DNA of 39,970 nucleotides. It comes from Bacilli bacterium. GTDB taxonomy: Bacteria; Bacillota_I; Bacilli_A; RF39; UBA660. The position numbers and the translations under genes are program-made. This document shows, in pieces, positions 16,963 through 25,124 of the stretch. Each line of letters starts with the position of its first letter. Within the stretch, counting starts at the first letter, position 1. A model generated the notes under the pieces. That model was given only the letters and a program-made list of their open reading frames with translations. It searched no databases and was not told the origin of the DNA. The stretch lies in contig JAGALD010000031.1 in NCBI GenBank assembly GCA_017625395.1, positions 1 to 39,970 on the forward strand, read 5' to 3'.

Positions 16963-17021
16963 CTTATCACCTCCTCAATATCATTATTAAACATAGAAAT
17001 TTATATTCCTAAATTTTTACA

Positions 17022-17052
17022 TAAAAAAACAAATTAGTTGAACTAATTTGTT
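17022..17052 (-). terminator. Intrinsic terminator of the serine hydrolase gene
   Basis: Arms AACAAATTAGTT (17028-17039) and AACTAATTTGTT (17041-17052) form a long stem followed on the minus strand by seven T. It separates the hydrolase from the bacteriocin operon. Confidence 0.85.
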
Positions 17053-17065
17053 AATATACAAGAAC

Positions 17066-19918
17066 TTATGAATTAGAATAAACATATGAATCAATAGAAT
17101 CCACTAGTTTTTTTGCGTTTGTTTGATTGCCATAAGTAGTAATAACTAAACCGTTGCCTGTAGTTGGATTATACGAAGCATATGAATAATATTTAGATAA
17201 ATCACTTAATCCATAGTTAGAAGCACCAGCTAATGTACTAAAAGTACCATATCTTAAAAATTTACCATTTATATAAGAAAATGCTATTGATTGATTTGCT
17301 AAATTACTTTCTATTTTTTCTAATTCTTTCATAGTTGCTGAATTAAAAATTTGTTTATTTCCATAATATCCGTCATTTGCAAGTACAGATACTAATTTAG
17401 CTAAATCTAATGCACTAGTTTGATATCCTGCTGCAAAATAAATAGAATTTCCAGATTTAAATGTTCCAGTAGAACTACCAATAGATGATAATAAATTGTA
17501 ACGTAGATATTCATTTATAGATTGTTTCATAGCAACTTGCATAGTAAATCCTGCTAAAGCATGTTCTCTTGTAAGAGTGTCACTTAAATAATTGTAATTA
17601 GTTGTTTTACCTGGAATTTTTCCAGATTCAAATAATTGGTCATATGTATGGGAAAGCATAAAAATTGCTCTAGAATATGTTTTAGACATTGATCCTTCAA
17701 AATACTCACTAGAATGGTCATTAGGATTCATATGAACCATATTACCATTTTTAATTGTTGAAGAATGTGTTAATGTATTTCTAATTGTAGCAGGATTTTG
17801 AACAAGTTTTTTTCCTGCATATTCCCTTATAGCAGATTCACTTCCCATGTACTTTTTCCAATCAGATGAGTAACTATTGAAATTTACATTTTTCAAATTA
17901 TACCAATGTTTACTAATCAAATCGTCTAAATCAATTAGTCCATCTTGTTGCATTTTAGCTGCTGTAATGGCAAGAACTGATTTAGATAATGAGGAAACAT
18001 AAAACGAATCTGATTCACTACAATTATAGGCATATGAACCTACTACGGAACCATTATTGATAACTGCGACTTGTACTTTAGGAATTCCACTATTTTTTAC
18101 TAACGATTTTACATACTCCATTTCTGAAGATGTAAATGTTATTGGATTATTAACTATAATAGTTGCACTAGCTACAACTCCGTCACATTTTACTCTGACA
18201 GTTGCAGTTCCTCCTGATTTAGCAGTAACTATACCATCATTTACACTTGCTACACTGTTATTACTGCTACTCCAAGAAACATCACTACATGTTGCATTTG
18301 TTGGTAAAATTGAAGATATTTTTAATGCATAACTATTTCCAGCAGTTAAATTTATTTTAGAAGTGTTAAGTTTTATCATTAATGGATTAACTTTTTTAGT
18401 AGTAACTGATACATTAGCAGATGCACTTAGTTCATCACATTGAACAGTAATTATAGTATTGCCACCTTTTTTTGCATTAACAAGTCCGTTTTCAACGGTT
18501 GCAACATCAGGATTACTACTTGTCCAAGACATTTTGTTGCAAATGGAGTTTGTTGGATCTTTTGCAATTTTTAATGAATAACTAGTACCTTCTAGTAAAT
18601 TAAGTTCGATAGCATTTAAGGTAATTTCTGTTGGTGAAATACTACTATCAACAACTTGCACGTTAGCCTTTGCAGTAATGCCATCACATGTTACTGTAAT
18701 AACTGCATTACCACTAGATTTAGCAAAAACAGTTCCATCATCATAAACAATTGCAACATTTTCATCACTACTTTTCCATGATATTAAATTACAAGAACTT
18801 GTTTCTGGTTTAACTTCTGCAATTTGTAAGAAAAAACTAGTTCCTATTGGTAAATTAATTTCTTCTGCATTTAAAATAATATCATTAACTTTTTTATTTT
18901 CTATAACATTAAAAATCCAAATATAAATTTCACCATCAGTTGTGGTTGCACTAATTGCAGCTTTTCCTTCCTTTTTAGCATAAATTTTTCCTTCATAATC
19001 AATTGAAACAATATCTAAATCACTGGATTCATAATTTGATAATTGATTATCAGATATATCATTTATTGAAATATTAGAATCTACAATCATTTCATAATTT
19101 AAACTTTTTACATTATAATTAACTTCTTTTATTTCTTGTTTAACATTTTTTATATAAATTTTATTAGCACCAACTGAATTTAGTACATAGCTTGATTCAT
19201 TAGTCCAATTGATACCATCCCATGAATAAGGATTAGTTTGATAAAGATTTCCTATAGTACTTATATTAATTTCAAAACTAGAATCTTCAATATTTAAAAT
19301 ATTAATTGAAGCATCTATTGAATCATTTGATGAGCCTATTACCGTAATTTTAGATGTAGCGCTAACTTGGTCACATAGCACTGTAACAGTTGCTACTCCG
19401 TTTTTATGAGCATAAATAGTACCATTTTTTACTGTTACAATTTCTTCATCACTACTTTTCCAAATAGTATTATTACATGATGCACTTACAGGTTCAATTG
19501 CAACAATTTTCAAATTATAACTACTATCTTTGGGTAATGTTATATTAGATGAATTTAACTTTATTTTTGAAACTTTCTTTTCTGAGTCAACATCCGTAAC
19601 ATCAATTTCACATTTATATGAATCATTACCAGAAATAGCATAAAATTCATATTTACCATTTTTATCTACAGTAACTTCATAAATATTATTATTAACTATC
19701 TTATTGTCATATGTTTTTATATTTACATTTTTTCCTTGTGCATTAACAGTTAACTTTACTTCACCAGAACTTAGTTTTGTTTTTTCTACTTCACAATATA
19801 AATTTGCATTAGTAGATTTTGGTAGACTTGTAATGCACAAGATAAATATAATTATAATTACTATAATTACACAAATTAATTTAACATCAAACTTTTTATT
19901 CTCTTTTTTAGAAGTCAT
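17066..19918 (-). CDS. Secreted BIG2-repeat serine hydrolase (class C beta-lactamase/DD-peptidase fold)
   Basis: Surface protein of 950 residues. A membrane anchor or uncleaved signal lies near 13-32, then an Ig-like N-terminal part and four clear BIG2 domains, each with the phrase 'W.SS...V..V..G.v.AK..G...I.V.C' and a conserved Cys pair that could form a disulfide. The last 340 residues are a beta-lactamase-like serine hydrolase: SLSK in YVSSLSKSVLAIT gives the SxxK nucleophile, and YNYLSD may supply the Tyr. Such proteins act on peptidoglycan peptides or as esterases; the substrate is unknown. ATG 19916-19918 follows GGTGAT; an ATG at 19930 would make the message almost leaderless. It sits next to tRNA-Cys and is probably element cargo (inference). 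Confidence 0.82.
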   Translation of the reverse strand: MTSKKENKKFDVKLICVIIVIIIIFILCITSLPKSTNANLYCEVEKTKLSSGEVKLTVNAQGKNVNIKTYDNKIVNNNIYEVTVDKNGKYEFYAISGNDSYKCEIDVTDVDSEKKVSKIKLNSSNITLPKDSSYNLKIVAIEPVSASCNNTIWKSSDEEIVTVKNGTIYAHKNGVATVTVLCDQVSATSKITVIGSSNDSIDASINILNIEDSSFEINISTIGNLYQTNPYSWDGINWTNESSYVLNSVGANKIYIKNVKQEIKEVNYNVKSLNYEMIVDSNISINDISDNQLSNYESSDLDIVSIDYEGKIYAKKEGKAAISATTTDGEIYIWIFNVIENKKVNDIILNAEEINLPIGTSFFLQIAEVKPETSSCNLISWKSSDENVAIVYDDGTVFAKSSGNAVITVTCDGITAKANVQVVDSSISPTEITLNAIELNLLEGTSYSLKIAKDPTNSICNKMSWTSSNPDVATVENGLVNAKKGGNTIITVQCDELSASANVSVTTKKVNPLMIKLNTSKINLTAGNSYALKISSILPTNATCSDVSWSSSNNSVASVNDGIVTAKSGGTATVRVKCDGVVASATIIVNNPITFTSSEMEYVKSLVKNSGIPKVQVAVINNGSVVGSYAYNCSESDSFYVSSLSKSVLAITAAKMQQDGLIDLDDLISKHWYNLKNVNFNSYSSDWKKYMGSESAIREYAGKKLVQNPATIRNTLTHSSTIKNGNMVHMNPNDHSSEYFEGSMSKTYSRAIFMLSHTYDQLFESGKIPGKTTNYNYLSDTLTREHALAGFTMQVAMKQSINEYLRYNLLSSIGSSTGTFKSGNSIYFAAGYQTSALDLAKLVSVLANDGYYGNKQIFNSATMKELEKIESNLANQSIAFSYINGKFLRYGTFSTLAGASNYGLSDLSKYYSYASYNPTTGNGLVITTYGNQTNAKKLVDSIDSYVYSNS

Positions 19919-19934
19919 TATTATCACCATTATA

Positions 19935-19964
19935 ATTATAACATATAAAAAAAGAGCCTTTCAA
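19935..19964 (-). promoter_or_regulatory. Promoter of the serine hydrolase gene
   Basis: TTGAAA (19964-19959), 18-base spacer, TATAAT (19940-19935), with an extended-10 TG before it. Expected start is near 19928, only some 10 bases before the ATG at 19918. Confidence 0.65.
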
Positions 19965-20002
19965 GGTTCTATATTAATTTAGAAAACGACTTATAATATT
20001 AT

Positions 20003-20029
20003 AAAAAAACTCAGAATTATTCTGAGTTT
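20003..20029 (-). terminator. Terminator downstream of tRNA-Cys
   Basis: Arms AAACTCAGAA (20007-20016) and TTCTGAGTTT (20020-20029) with a three-base loop, followed on the minus strand by a run of T. On the plus strand the arm is followed by ATTT, so it may be bidirectional. Confidence 0.8.
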
Positions 20030-20037
20030 ATTTCATT

Positions 20038-20111
20038 TGGAGGGCCTAGTCGGATTTGAACCAACGCTCGGGGAGTTGCAGTCCCATGCCTTACCACTTG
20101 GCTATAGACCC
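20038..20111 (-). tRNA. tRNA-Cys (anticodon GCA), CCA encoded
   Basis: Read on the minus strand, the acceptor arm GGGTCTA pairs with TAGGCCC (one G-T pair), the discriminator base is T as usual for Cys, and CCA is encoded (20040-20038). The D arm GCC/GGC, T arm GTTGG/CCGAC with loop TTCAAAT, and anticodon loop CTGCAAC are all present. The 27-43 pair is a T-C mismatch. Body is 71 bases, normal for tRNA-Cys. Its 3' end faces the mobile element, as expected for an integration target. Confidence 0.95.
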
Positions 20112-20129
20112 ATCTAGTACATTATTAAT

Positions 20130-20156
20130 TTTATAATACATTTAATCTCTTGTCAA
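20130..20156 (-). promoter_or_regulatory. Promoter of tRNA-Cys
   Basis: Consensus TTGACA (20156-20151) and TATAAA (20135-20130) with a short 15-base spacer, placing the start about 12 bases before the mature tRNA 5' end. Confidence 0.65.
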
Positions 20157-20178
20157 TAAATTATATTAAAAACAAAAT

Positions 20179-20215
20179 AAAAAAAGAAGGATAACTTATT
20201 TTTCTTCTCCTTCTT
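20179..20215 (-). terminator. Probable terminator overlapping the end of the 20196 gene
   Basis: AAGAAGGA (20215-20208) pairs with TCCTTCTT (20191-20184), followed by a T-run on the minus strand. The 16-base loop is large and the upstream arm lies in the last codons of the gene. Confidence 0.5.
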
Positions 20216-21854
20216 CTGGGGATATTACTTCCTCTTTTGTTTTATCATAAATAACGTATGTATATTTTTTGTCACGTATTATAAAGTCTAAATATATTTT
20301 ATCTGCATTTTTTATTTTTGATCTTACCTCAATAAATGCATATTTATTTGTATAATGTGGTGTTACATCTTTTAATTCTAGTTTATGTTCATACTCTTTA
20401 TCATCAATTACAAATCTTATTTTCCCAAATTTTGCTATAAAATCTGATATTGAATATCCGCTTCCTAAACGATTATCATATTCTAATTCATATTTTACTT
20501 TCATTAATGTTAAGTCATATGTGTAATTAGTTGATGGTGTTACAAATTTTGAATTTTTTGAACATCCATTTTGTTTACAAACAATAACATTATATAAATA
20601 CTTATTTGAGAAGTCTATTTCATTTATTGTTATTTTTGTATTGCCAAGAATGCTATTAGTAAAGACTAACTCTTCTCCTAAGTTTTTAGTATCTACTAAC
20701 TCGCTTCCCATTTTTTTGAAGTCATATACATCTAAATCTACTGTTCTATACTTATATTCAAGTTGATTATTAATAGTTTCTGTTCCATATAAATATTTTA
20801 ATTTAAAATCTGAATCATAATATTCAATAGGTACTTCATATACAAAAACAAAATCTCTTAATTCTTTTCCTTTTAACTTTTGAGTATAATAAGGTACTCC
20901 AAATTCACTTAGTTTATTATATACAAGTTTAGTTGGTTTAGTACTATTAAATTCACTATAACTTAATATTGCATTATTTATATTTATTGTTAAATCATTA
21001 TTTGTCTTATTCTTATAACGCATTTTTAAAATAACATAGAAATTTTTGCTATTTATCTTTTTTCCTTTAGTGTCTAAACTAGTTTTATAACTATCAATTA
21101 CATTTATTTGAAAACTATTTGTCTCAAAATATTCTTGCTGTGTGAATATATGTTCTCTTGAAGAGAAATAATCATAAGTATTTATTCCAATTATTACTGC
21201 AACTATTCCAAAAATCACATAAAATATTATTTTATTTTCCTTATAATAGTATTTAAAATATCTAAATTTTTTTCTTATTTTTGCTTTTATATCTTCAGTA
21301 TCAAGATTTAATTCAAACTCAAATTCTTCGTTATCCTCAGCTGATATATTGAGTTCCATAATATCTTTTTTAAAATCAAATTTTTTAAAGTCAAAACCTA
21401 TCGCTCTTACAAAAGAAATTATTGGTAATAAGGCTTGTGCTCCAAATAATAAAAGGAATATATCTCTTATTAATTTTGTTATTCTTAAGTCTGGTGTTGT
21501 AAATTGCAAGTTATATATAAATGATGATGCAAAGAAAAGAAGAAATATTAATATTGAGTATATACATAATGATAATATGTAATATAGTGATGGTTTCTTT
21601 TTATGTTTCATCAAATATAGTACAACAGCAAGTATTAATATTAAAAATATTACTGAAATTAAGAGCATATTGCTAACATATATTGAAGAAATATCTTCAA
21701 AAGTTGATATAACTTGTCCATTAGATATGTAACCACTTAAGAAATCAACTATGTTCCATGTTTTAAATAATATATAAATCATGCATATAAAAATAATAAA
21801 ATGGATTAATTTAAAATGCTTTATTAAAAATGCATATGGTTTTCTTAATATCAT
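20196..21854 (-). CDS. Polytopic membrane protein with external beta-rich domain, unknown function
   Basis: Protein of 552 residues. Four hydrophobic segments lie in the first 160 residues, a charged cytoplasmic stretch follows (DNEEFEFELNLDTEDIKAK), then a fifth segment near 210-227 and an external domain of about 320 residues rich in predicted beta strands. The phrases NFYVILKMRYKNKTNND and ITINEIDFSNKY recall extracellular Ig-like domains with alternating strands. The end is acidic (EEVISPEEGEEK). I do not recognise a family. The start is ATG 21852-21854, six bases after GGGTG; an upstream ATG at 21881 lies before the likely transcription start. It appears monocistronic. Confidence 0.7.
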   Translation of the reverse strand: MILRKPYAFLIKHFKLIHFIIFICMIYILFKTWNIVDFLSGYISNGQVISTFEDISSIYVSNMLLISVIFLILILAVVLYLMKHKKKPSLYYILSLCIYSILIFLLFFASSFIYNLQFTTPDLRITKLIRDIFLLLFGAQALLPIISFVRAIGFDFKKFDFKKDIMELNISAEDNEEFEFELNLDTEDIKAKIRKKFRYFKYYYKENKIIFYVIFGIVAVIIGINTYDYFSSREHIFTQQEYFETNSFQINVIDSYKTSLDTKGKKINSKNFYVILKMRYKNKTNNDLTININNAILSYSEFNSTKPTKLVYNKLSEFGVPYYTQKLKGKELRDFVFVYEVPIEYYDSDFKLKYLYGTETINNQLEYKYRTVDLDVYDFKKMGSELVDTKNLGEELVFTNSILGNTKITINEIDFSNKYLYNVIVCKQNGCSKNSKFVTPSTNYTYDLTLMKVKYELEYDNRLGSGYSISDFIAKFGKIRFVIDDKEYEHKLELKDVTPHYTNKYAFIEVRSKIKNADKIYLDFIIRDKKYTYVIYDKTKEEVISPEEGEEK

Positions 21855-21872
21855 GGCAATCACCCTATGATA

Positions 21873-21900
21873 AGTATACATTATTTTAAGATATTGTGAA
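21873..21900 (-). promoter_or_regulatory. Promoter of the 20196-21854 gene
   Basis: TTCACA (21900-21895), 16-base spacer, TATACT (21878-21873). Start near 21866, leaving a leader of about 12 bases that holds the GGGTG ribosome-binding site. Confidence 0.55.
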
Positions 21901-21913
21901 AGATTAAAATTAT

Positions 21914-21938
21914 AAAAAAAGAAGAATTAATCTTCTTT
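21914..21938 (-). terminator. Terminator overlapping the stop of the 21927 gene
   Basis: AAAGAAGA (21938-21931), loop TTAAT, TCTTCTTT (21925-21918), then T-run on the minus strand. The stop codon lies in the hairpin. Confidence 0.75.
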
Positions 21939-23138
21939 AATATAAACATCAAAAATATTTTTTGAGTTGTATTTAAACTCTTCTCTTTTTATTAAGTCTA
22001 CTATGCCATATTCAGTATATTTATATAATGTATCTTCTTTTATATAATAAATTTCATCTTCTTTTACTTTTACTTCTTTAAAGTTGGAATCGCTGAATAA
22101 CAATATTGGTTTATCTAACTGCTCTTTATACACTTTATAAAAATTATTTCCTTTTATATAAATTGCATATTTATCTAATGCAAATATTTTATCGTATGTT
22201 ATGCTTGAATATTCTGAAATATCTTCACTAAAGGTTACTGTGCTATTATTTAATTCATAGACACTTATATTTGTCAATTCTCCATCTTTGTATAAAACTC
22301 CATCTTTTTCTGTTGTACCTACAATATTCATTGTATTATTATATGGGTCAACTTCATATTGAATTAATTTACTCTTATCAAAAAGATAAAGTTTATTATC
22401 ATGTATTCCGTTTATATATAATTGTTTTGACATTTTATTTGGAATTTCAATGTCTTTAATTACATCTGTTGTTAGATTGTATGTTATGTATGCTGAATAT
22501 TCAGGGGTATTATTGTTTTTTGGTATTATATAATATTCCCCTACTAATGCTCCATATGTATTCTTATAATCGTCATATGAAGAGAATTTTAATTGTTTTA
22601 TATCATCATTTTTTATTTTAACTATTTCTTTGTAATTATATATTAGTATAATTTCGTTATCAGATAAATAATCCTTATTAATTGTTATGTCTGAATAAGT
22701 TGAAGTATCACTTTTATCCTTTAATGGATTATTTTTTATCATTGATGAAAAATCATATTTATCCTTCAATGTTAAATAAGAATATAGATTTCCATCCTTA
22801 GAACAAATTGGCGTGCTACTATAATCATTTATATAGTCAATCGATATGCATAGATAATCATCAAATTCTGCTACATTTATTTTCTTTACTATTTCTTTTT
22901 GCTTATTAAAATGATTATCTATTTCAAAAAAATAATTGTTATTTTGATAATTAATATTTAAAAAATAATGATTTAGTTTTCCTTTTTTCTCATATCTTTC
23001 ATTTATTTCTACATTTTCATCATTTACTGTAAGTGTATAATTAACATCATGTTCAGTTTTTAAAAAATTAATAACTAATTGCATACTTAATACTATAATT
23101 ACAATTACAAACACATATGAAAATATTTTCTTTATCAT
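21927..23138 (-). CDS. Membrane-anchored extracellular protein, unknown function
   Basis: Protein of 403 residues with a single N-terminal hydrophobic segment (about 5-26) and a large outside domain. The outside part repeats short strand-turn-strand phrases with aromatic residues (NGIHDNKLYLFDKSKLIQYE, KFDKYAIYIKG-like, EDEIYYIKEDTLYKYTEYG), which suggests a beta-propeller or similar repeat, but I cannot name a family. Length, codon use and AAAAGGGG ribosome-binding site support a real gene. It follows holA by 33 bases and may be co-transcribed with it. Confidence 0.7.
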   Translation of the reverse strand: MIKKIFSYVFVIVIIVLSMQLVINFLKTEHDVNYTLTVNDENVEINERYEKKGKLNHYFLNINYQNNNYFFEIDNHFNKQKEIVKKINVAEFDDYLCISIDYINDYSSTPICSKDGNLYSYLTLKDKYDFSSMIKNNPLKDKSDTSTYSDITINKDYLSDNEIILIYNYKEIVKIKNDDIKQLKFSSYDDYKNTYGALVGEYYIIPKNNNTPEYSAYITYNLTTDVIKDIEIPNKMSKQLYINGIHDNKLYLFDKSKLIQYEVDPYNNTMNIVGTTEKDGVLYKDGELTNISVYELNNSTVTFSEDISEYSSITYDKIFALDKYAIYIKGNNFYKVYKEQLDKPILLFSDSNFKEVKVKEDEIYYIKEDTLYKYTEYGIVDLIKREEFKYNSKNIFDVYIKED

Positions 23139-23171
23139 TTAAATTCCCCTTTTCATTTTATATTGATATCT

Positions 23172-24101
23172 TTATATACTCATTAAGAAAGTCTTAAACG
23201 CAAGGTCACTACTTTGAATTTGTCCACTTTTAGTTTTATAATCAATGTCTGCTAATTCATTTAATAAGTATAATAATTTTTTTTCACTGAAGTTACCACA
23301 ATTATTAAGTGCAATAGAGACTGCTCCACTTTTTACTTTAAGAATTTTGGCAATACTATCAATGGACATTCTTTTTTGTGATAAAATTTTAACATTATAA
23401 AGGATTCTAATTTGACTTGCAATACTGGCAATTATGTTAACTGTATCTTTTTCTTTTTGGAAAAGTCTCGAATAAACATCAAAACATTTATTTTTATTTC
23501 GTTGAGCTATGGCATTTACTAAGTCAAAAATATCTTCATCATATTCTTTTATTACTACTTTGTCGATATCTTCTACTGTTATTATTTTATCACTTGAATC
23601 TGCTTTATAGTGTTTTAATTTTTCTAGTTCATTAAGAATTTTTTCATTATTTGATAAACAATAAGATACAAAGTATTTTACTGTTTTGTTTTCCATTTTA
23701 AATTCTTTAAGATTGTTTTTTACTAGTACTTCAGAAGATATTTTTGAATCTATAACTTCTATACCTGAATCAAGTAATTCCTTAATTTCTTTTTTATCAC
23801 TTATTTTTGTTGCAACAAGCACCAAATAATTATCACTTGGATTTAAAATATAGTTTTTCAAGGCTTTTATGTCTTTATTTGCTTCCCCTTCAATAAAGGT
23901 TGAATTATAACATATTACCATTTTACAATTAGATAAGAAATTGTAAGTATCTAGCTCTTCAATTACAAAAGGAATTGTTATTTCAGACATATCATATTTT
24001 ATTATTTCTATTTCTTTTAAATTAATTTCTGATAATATTTTGGATATTTTATTATCAATAACTATTTTATCGTTTGATACTATTAGATAATTTTTTTTCA
24101 T
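23172..24101 (-). CDS. holA: DNA polymerase III delta subunit
   Basis: Clamp-loader subunit of 309 residues that helps open the sliding clamp during replication. The N-terminal AAA-like part has no P-loop, as normal for delta: it begins MKKNYLIVSNDKIVIDNKI and contains VICYNSTFIEGE and NYLVLVATK, the strand typical of this family. The C-terminal helical collar is recognisable in ASIASQIRILYNVKIL and the closing YKTKSGQIQSSDLAFKTFL. ATG 24099-24101 follows GGTGGT. In many Firmicutes holA follows comEC; here the upstream neighbour is a PH-domain gene. It is a housekeeping marker that anchors this part of the window to the chromosome. Confidence 0.9.
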   Translation of the reverse strand: MKKNYLIVSNDKIVIDNKISKILSEINLKEIEIIKYDMSEITIPFVIEELDTYNFLSNCKMVICYNSTFIEGEANKDIKALKNYILNPSDNYLVLVATKISDKKEIKELLDSGIEVIDSKISSEVLVKNNLKEFKMENKTVKYFVSYCLSNNEKILNELEKLKHYKADSSDKIITVEDIDKVVIKEYDEDIFDLVNAIAQRNKNKCFDVYSRLFQKEKDTVNIIASIASQIRILYNVKILSQKRMSIDSIAKILKVKSGAVSIALNNCGNFSEKKLLYLLNELADIDYKTKSGQIQSSDLAFKTFLMSI

Positions 24102-24116
24102 ATTACCACCACTAAA

Positions 24117-24125
24117 ATTATATCA
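24117..24125 (-). promoter_or_regulatory. Extended -10 promoter of holA
   Basis: TGATATAAT on the minus strand, with the TATAAT at 24122-24117, just after the upstream terminator. No good -35 is visible. The same TGATATAAT occurs before the VirD4 and SpoIID-domain genes. Confidence 0.6.
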
Positions 24126-24138
24126 TTTATAATTCATT

Positions 24139-24159
24139 AAAAAAAGAGCTTTGCTCTTT
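24139..24159 (-). terminator. Terminator at the end of the PH-domain gene
   Basis: AAAGAGC (24159-24153), loop AAA, GCTCTTT (24149-24143), then T-run. The stem starts in the stop codon. Confidence 0.85.
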
Positions 24160-24598
24160 ATTTTTCACAATCATTTTTTGGAAATATCTTTTTTAATTTA
24201 AACATATTACTGCTTACATTTGTTTCTACTTCAGGTAAAGCATCTTTGTCAATGTTAGAAATTGTAATAATTTCCTTTACAGTATCAATACATACCTTTC
24301 CCCAGATAATTCTACTTCTAACATTTAAATCATTAAACATATATGGCATTACAGAATCTAATGCATATCCAAATAAAACACGTTTTCTTCCTATTAATAT
24401 TCTTTGATTAGTGATTGCTACAACACATGTACAGAAAAAGTCATAAAAATGATGGCTTTTTTGTCCTGTAAAAACATACTTTATTTCTTCACCTGGATTT
24501 AAATGTTTTTCAATAATATCACTATTTTTCTTTAATCTCCACGCAACTGTTAATGGATATTTCTTTTTAAATTCTTTAGCTTTTGAATAAACTGACAT
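24158..24598 (-). CDS. Bacterial PH-domain (YdjN/bPH-like) protein
   Basis: Soluble protein of 146 residues. The stretch EKHLNPGEEIKYVFTGQ, followed after an interval by VVAITNQRILIGRKRVLFG, is the characteristic bacterial PH-domain phrase ('l..gE.v.......y.....f..al.TnkRil...kk..'). Function of these domains is generally unknown. It is the last gene of a unit with the nuclease-fold and thioredoxin-like genes (8-base gap) and ends in a terminator. The ribosome-binding site is GTAGGTG. Confidence 0.7.
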   Translation of the reverse strand: MSVYSKAKEFKKKYPLTVAWRLKKNSDIIEKHLNPGEEIKYVFTGQKSHHFYDFFCTCVVAITNQRILIGRKRVLFGYALDSVMPYMFNDLNVRSRIIWGKVCIDTVKEIITISNIDKDALPEVETNVSSNMFKLKKIFPKNDCEK

Positions 24599-24606
24599 AT
24601 AAACAC

Positions 24607-25104
24607 CTACTCTACTATATATTTATTTTCTTTAAGTAATTCTATTAAATTTTCTTTTGAAGTATAACCTCTTTTAAATAATTTAATTTCTTTTTCTTTT
24701 ACTAATAACAGTGTTGGAGTACCTATTCCATCATTAGTAAATGATTCCGAACTATCATATAACATCTTTAAATCAGAATCTGCTAGTTTGTTTAAGTTTA
24801 TATAATTTGCTATTATATCATATTCGTTATAAAGTTCTTGAAATACTAAATCTTGTGCTTCTGAATAAGGACAAGTATCAGATCCTATGTATATTAGTGA
24901 TAGTTTGTTTCCAGATAATAGTGATAGATAATCATTAACAGTAATACTTTTTATGTTTGATTTCTTTTCCTCTTTATTACAACTATCACATTTATTTTTG
25001 TAATATGATAACTCTGATGATACAAAGGAACCACCAAATACAATAATACAAACTAAAGCTATGATTATTCCTGTTTTTAATTTTTCTTTAGCACTTTTAT
25101 CCAT
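24607..25104 (-). CDS. Membrane-tethered thioredoxin-like protein (CPYS)
   Basis: Protein of 165 residues with a transmembrane anchor (about 12-30) and an outside thioredoxin-like domain. The active-site position reads Cys78-Pro-Tyr-Ser in IGSDTCPYSEA, so it is monothiol, and the cis-Pro loop is GTPTLLLV. A second motif Cys39-Asp-Ser-Cys42 sits between the anchor and the domain and could supply the missing dithiol. Similar proteins appear as bacteriocin-accessory thioredoxins. Here a role in folding the Cys-rich exported proteins of the neighbouring secretion locus is plausible (inference). GGAGGAG precedes ATG 25102-25104. Confidence 0.72.
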   Translation of the reverse strand: MDKSAKEKLKTGIIIALVCIIVFGGSFVSSELSYYKNKCDSCNKEEKKSNIKSITVNDYLSLLSGNKLSLIYIGSDTCPYSEAQDLVFQELYNEYDIIANYINLNKLADSDLKMLYDSSESFTNDGIGTPTLLLVKEKEIKLFKRGYTSKENLIELLKENKYIVE

Positions 25105-25124
25105 AACTCCTCCGCATATAGAAA

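Noticed and set aside
19951-19970. Second terminator after tRNA-Cys formed by AGAACC/GGCTCT before a T-run
   Set aside because: The stem has an A-C mismatch on the minus strand and the region is better explained by the -35 element of the serine hydrolase promoter.
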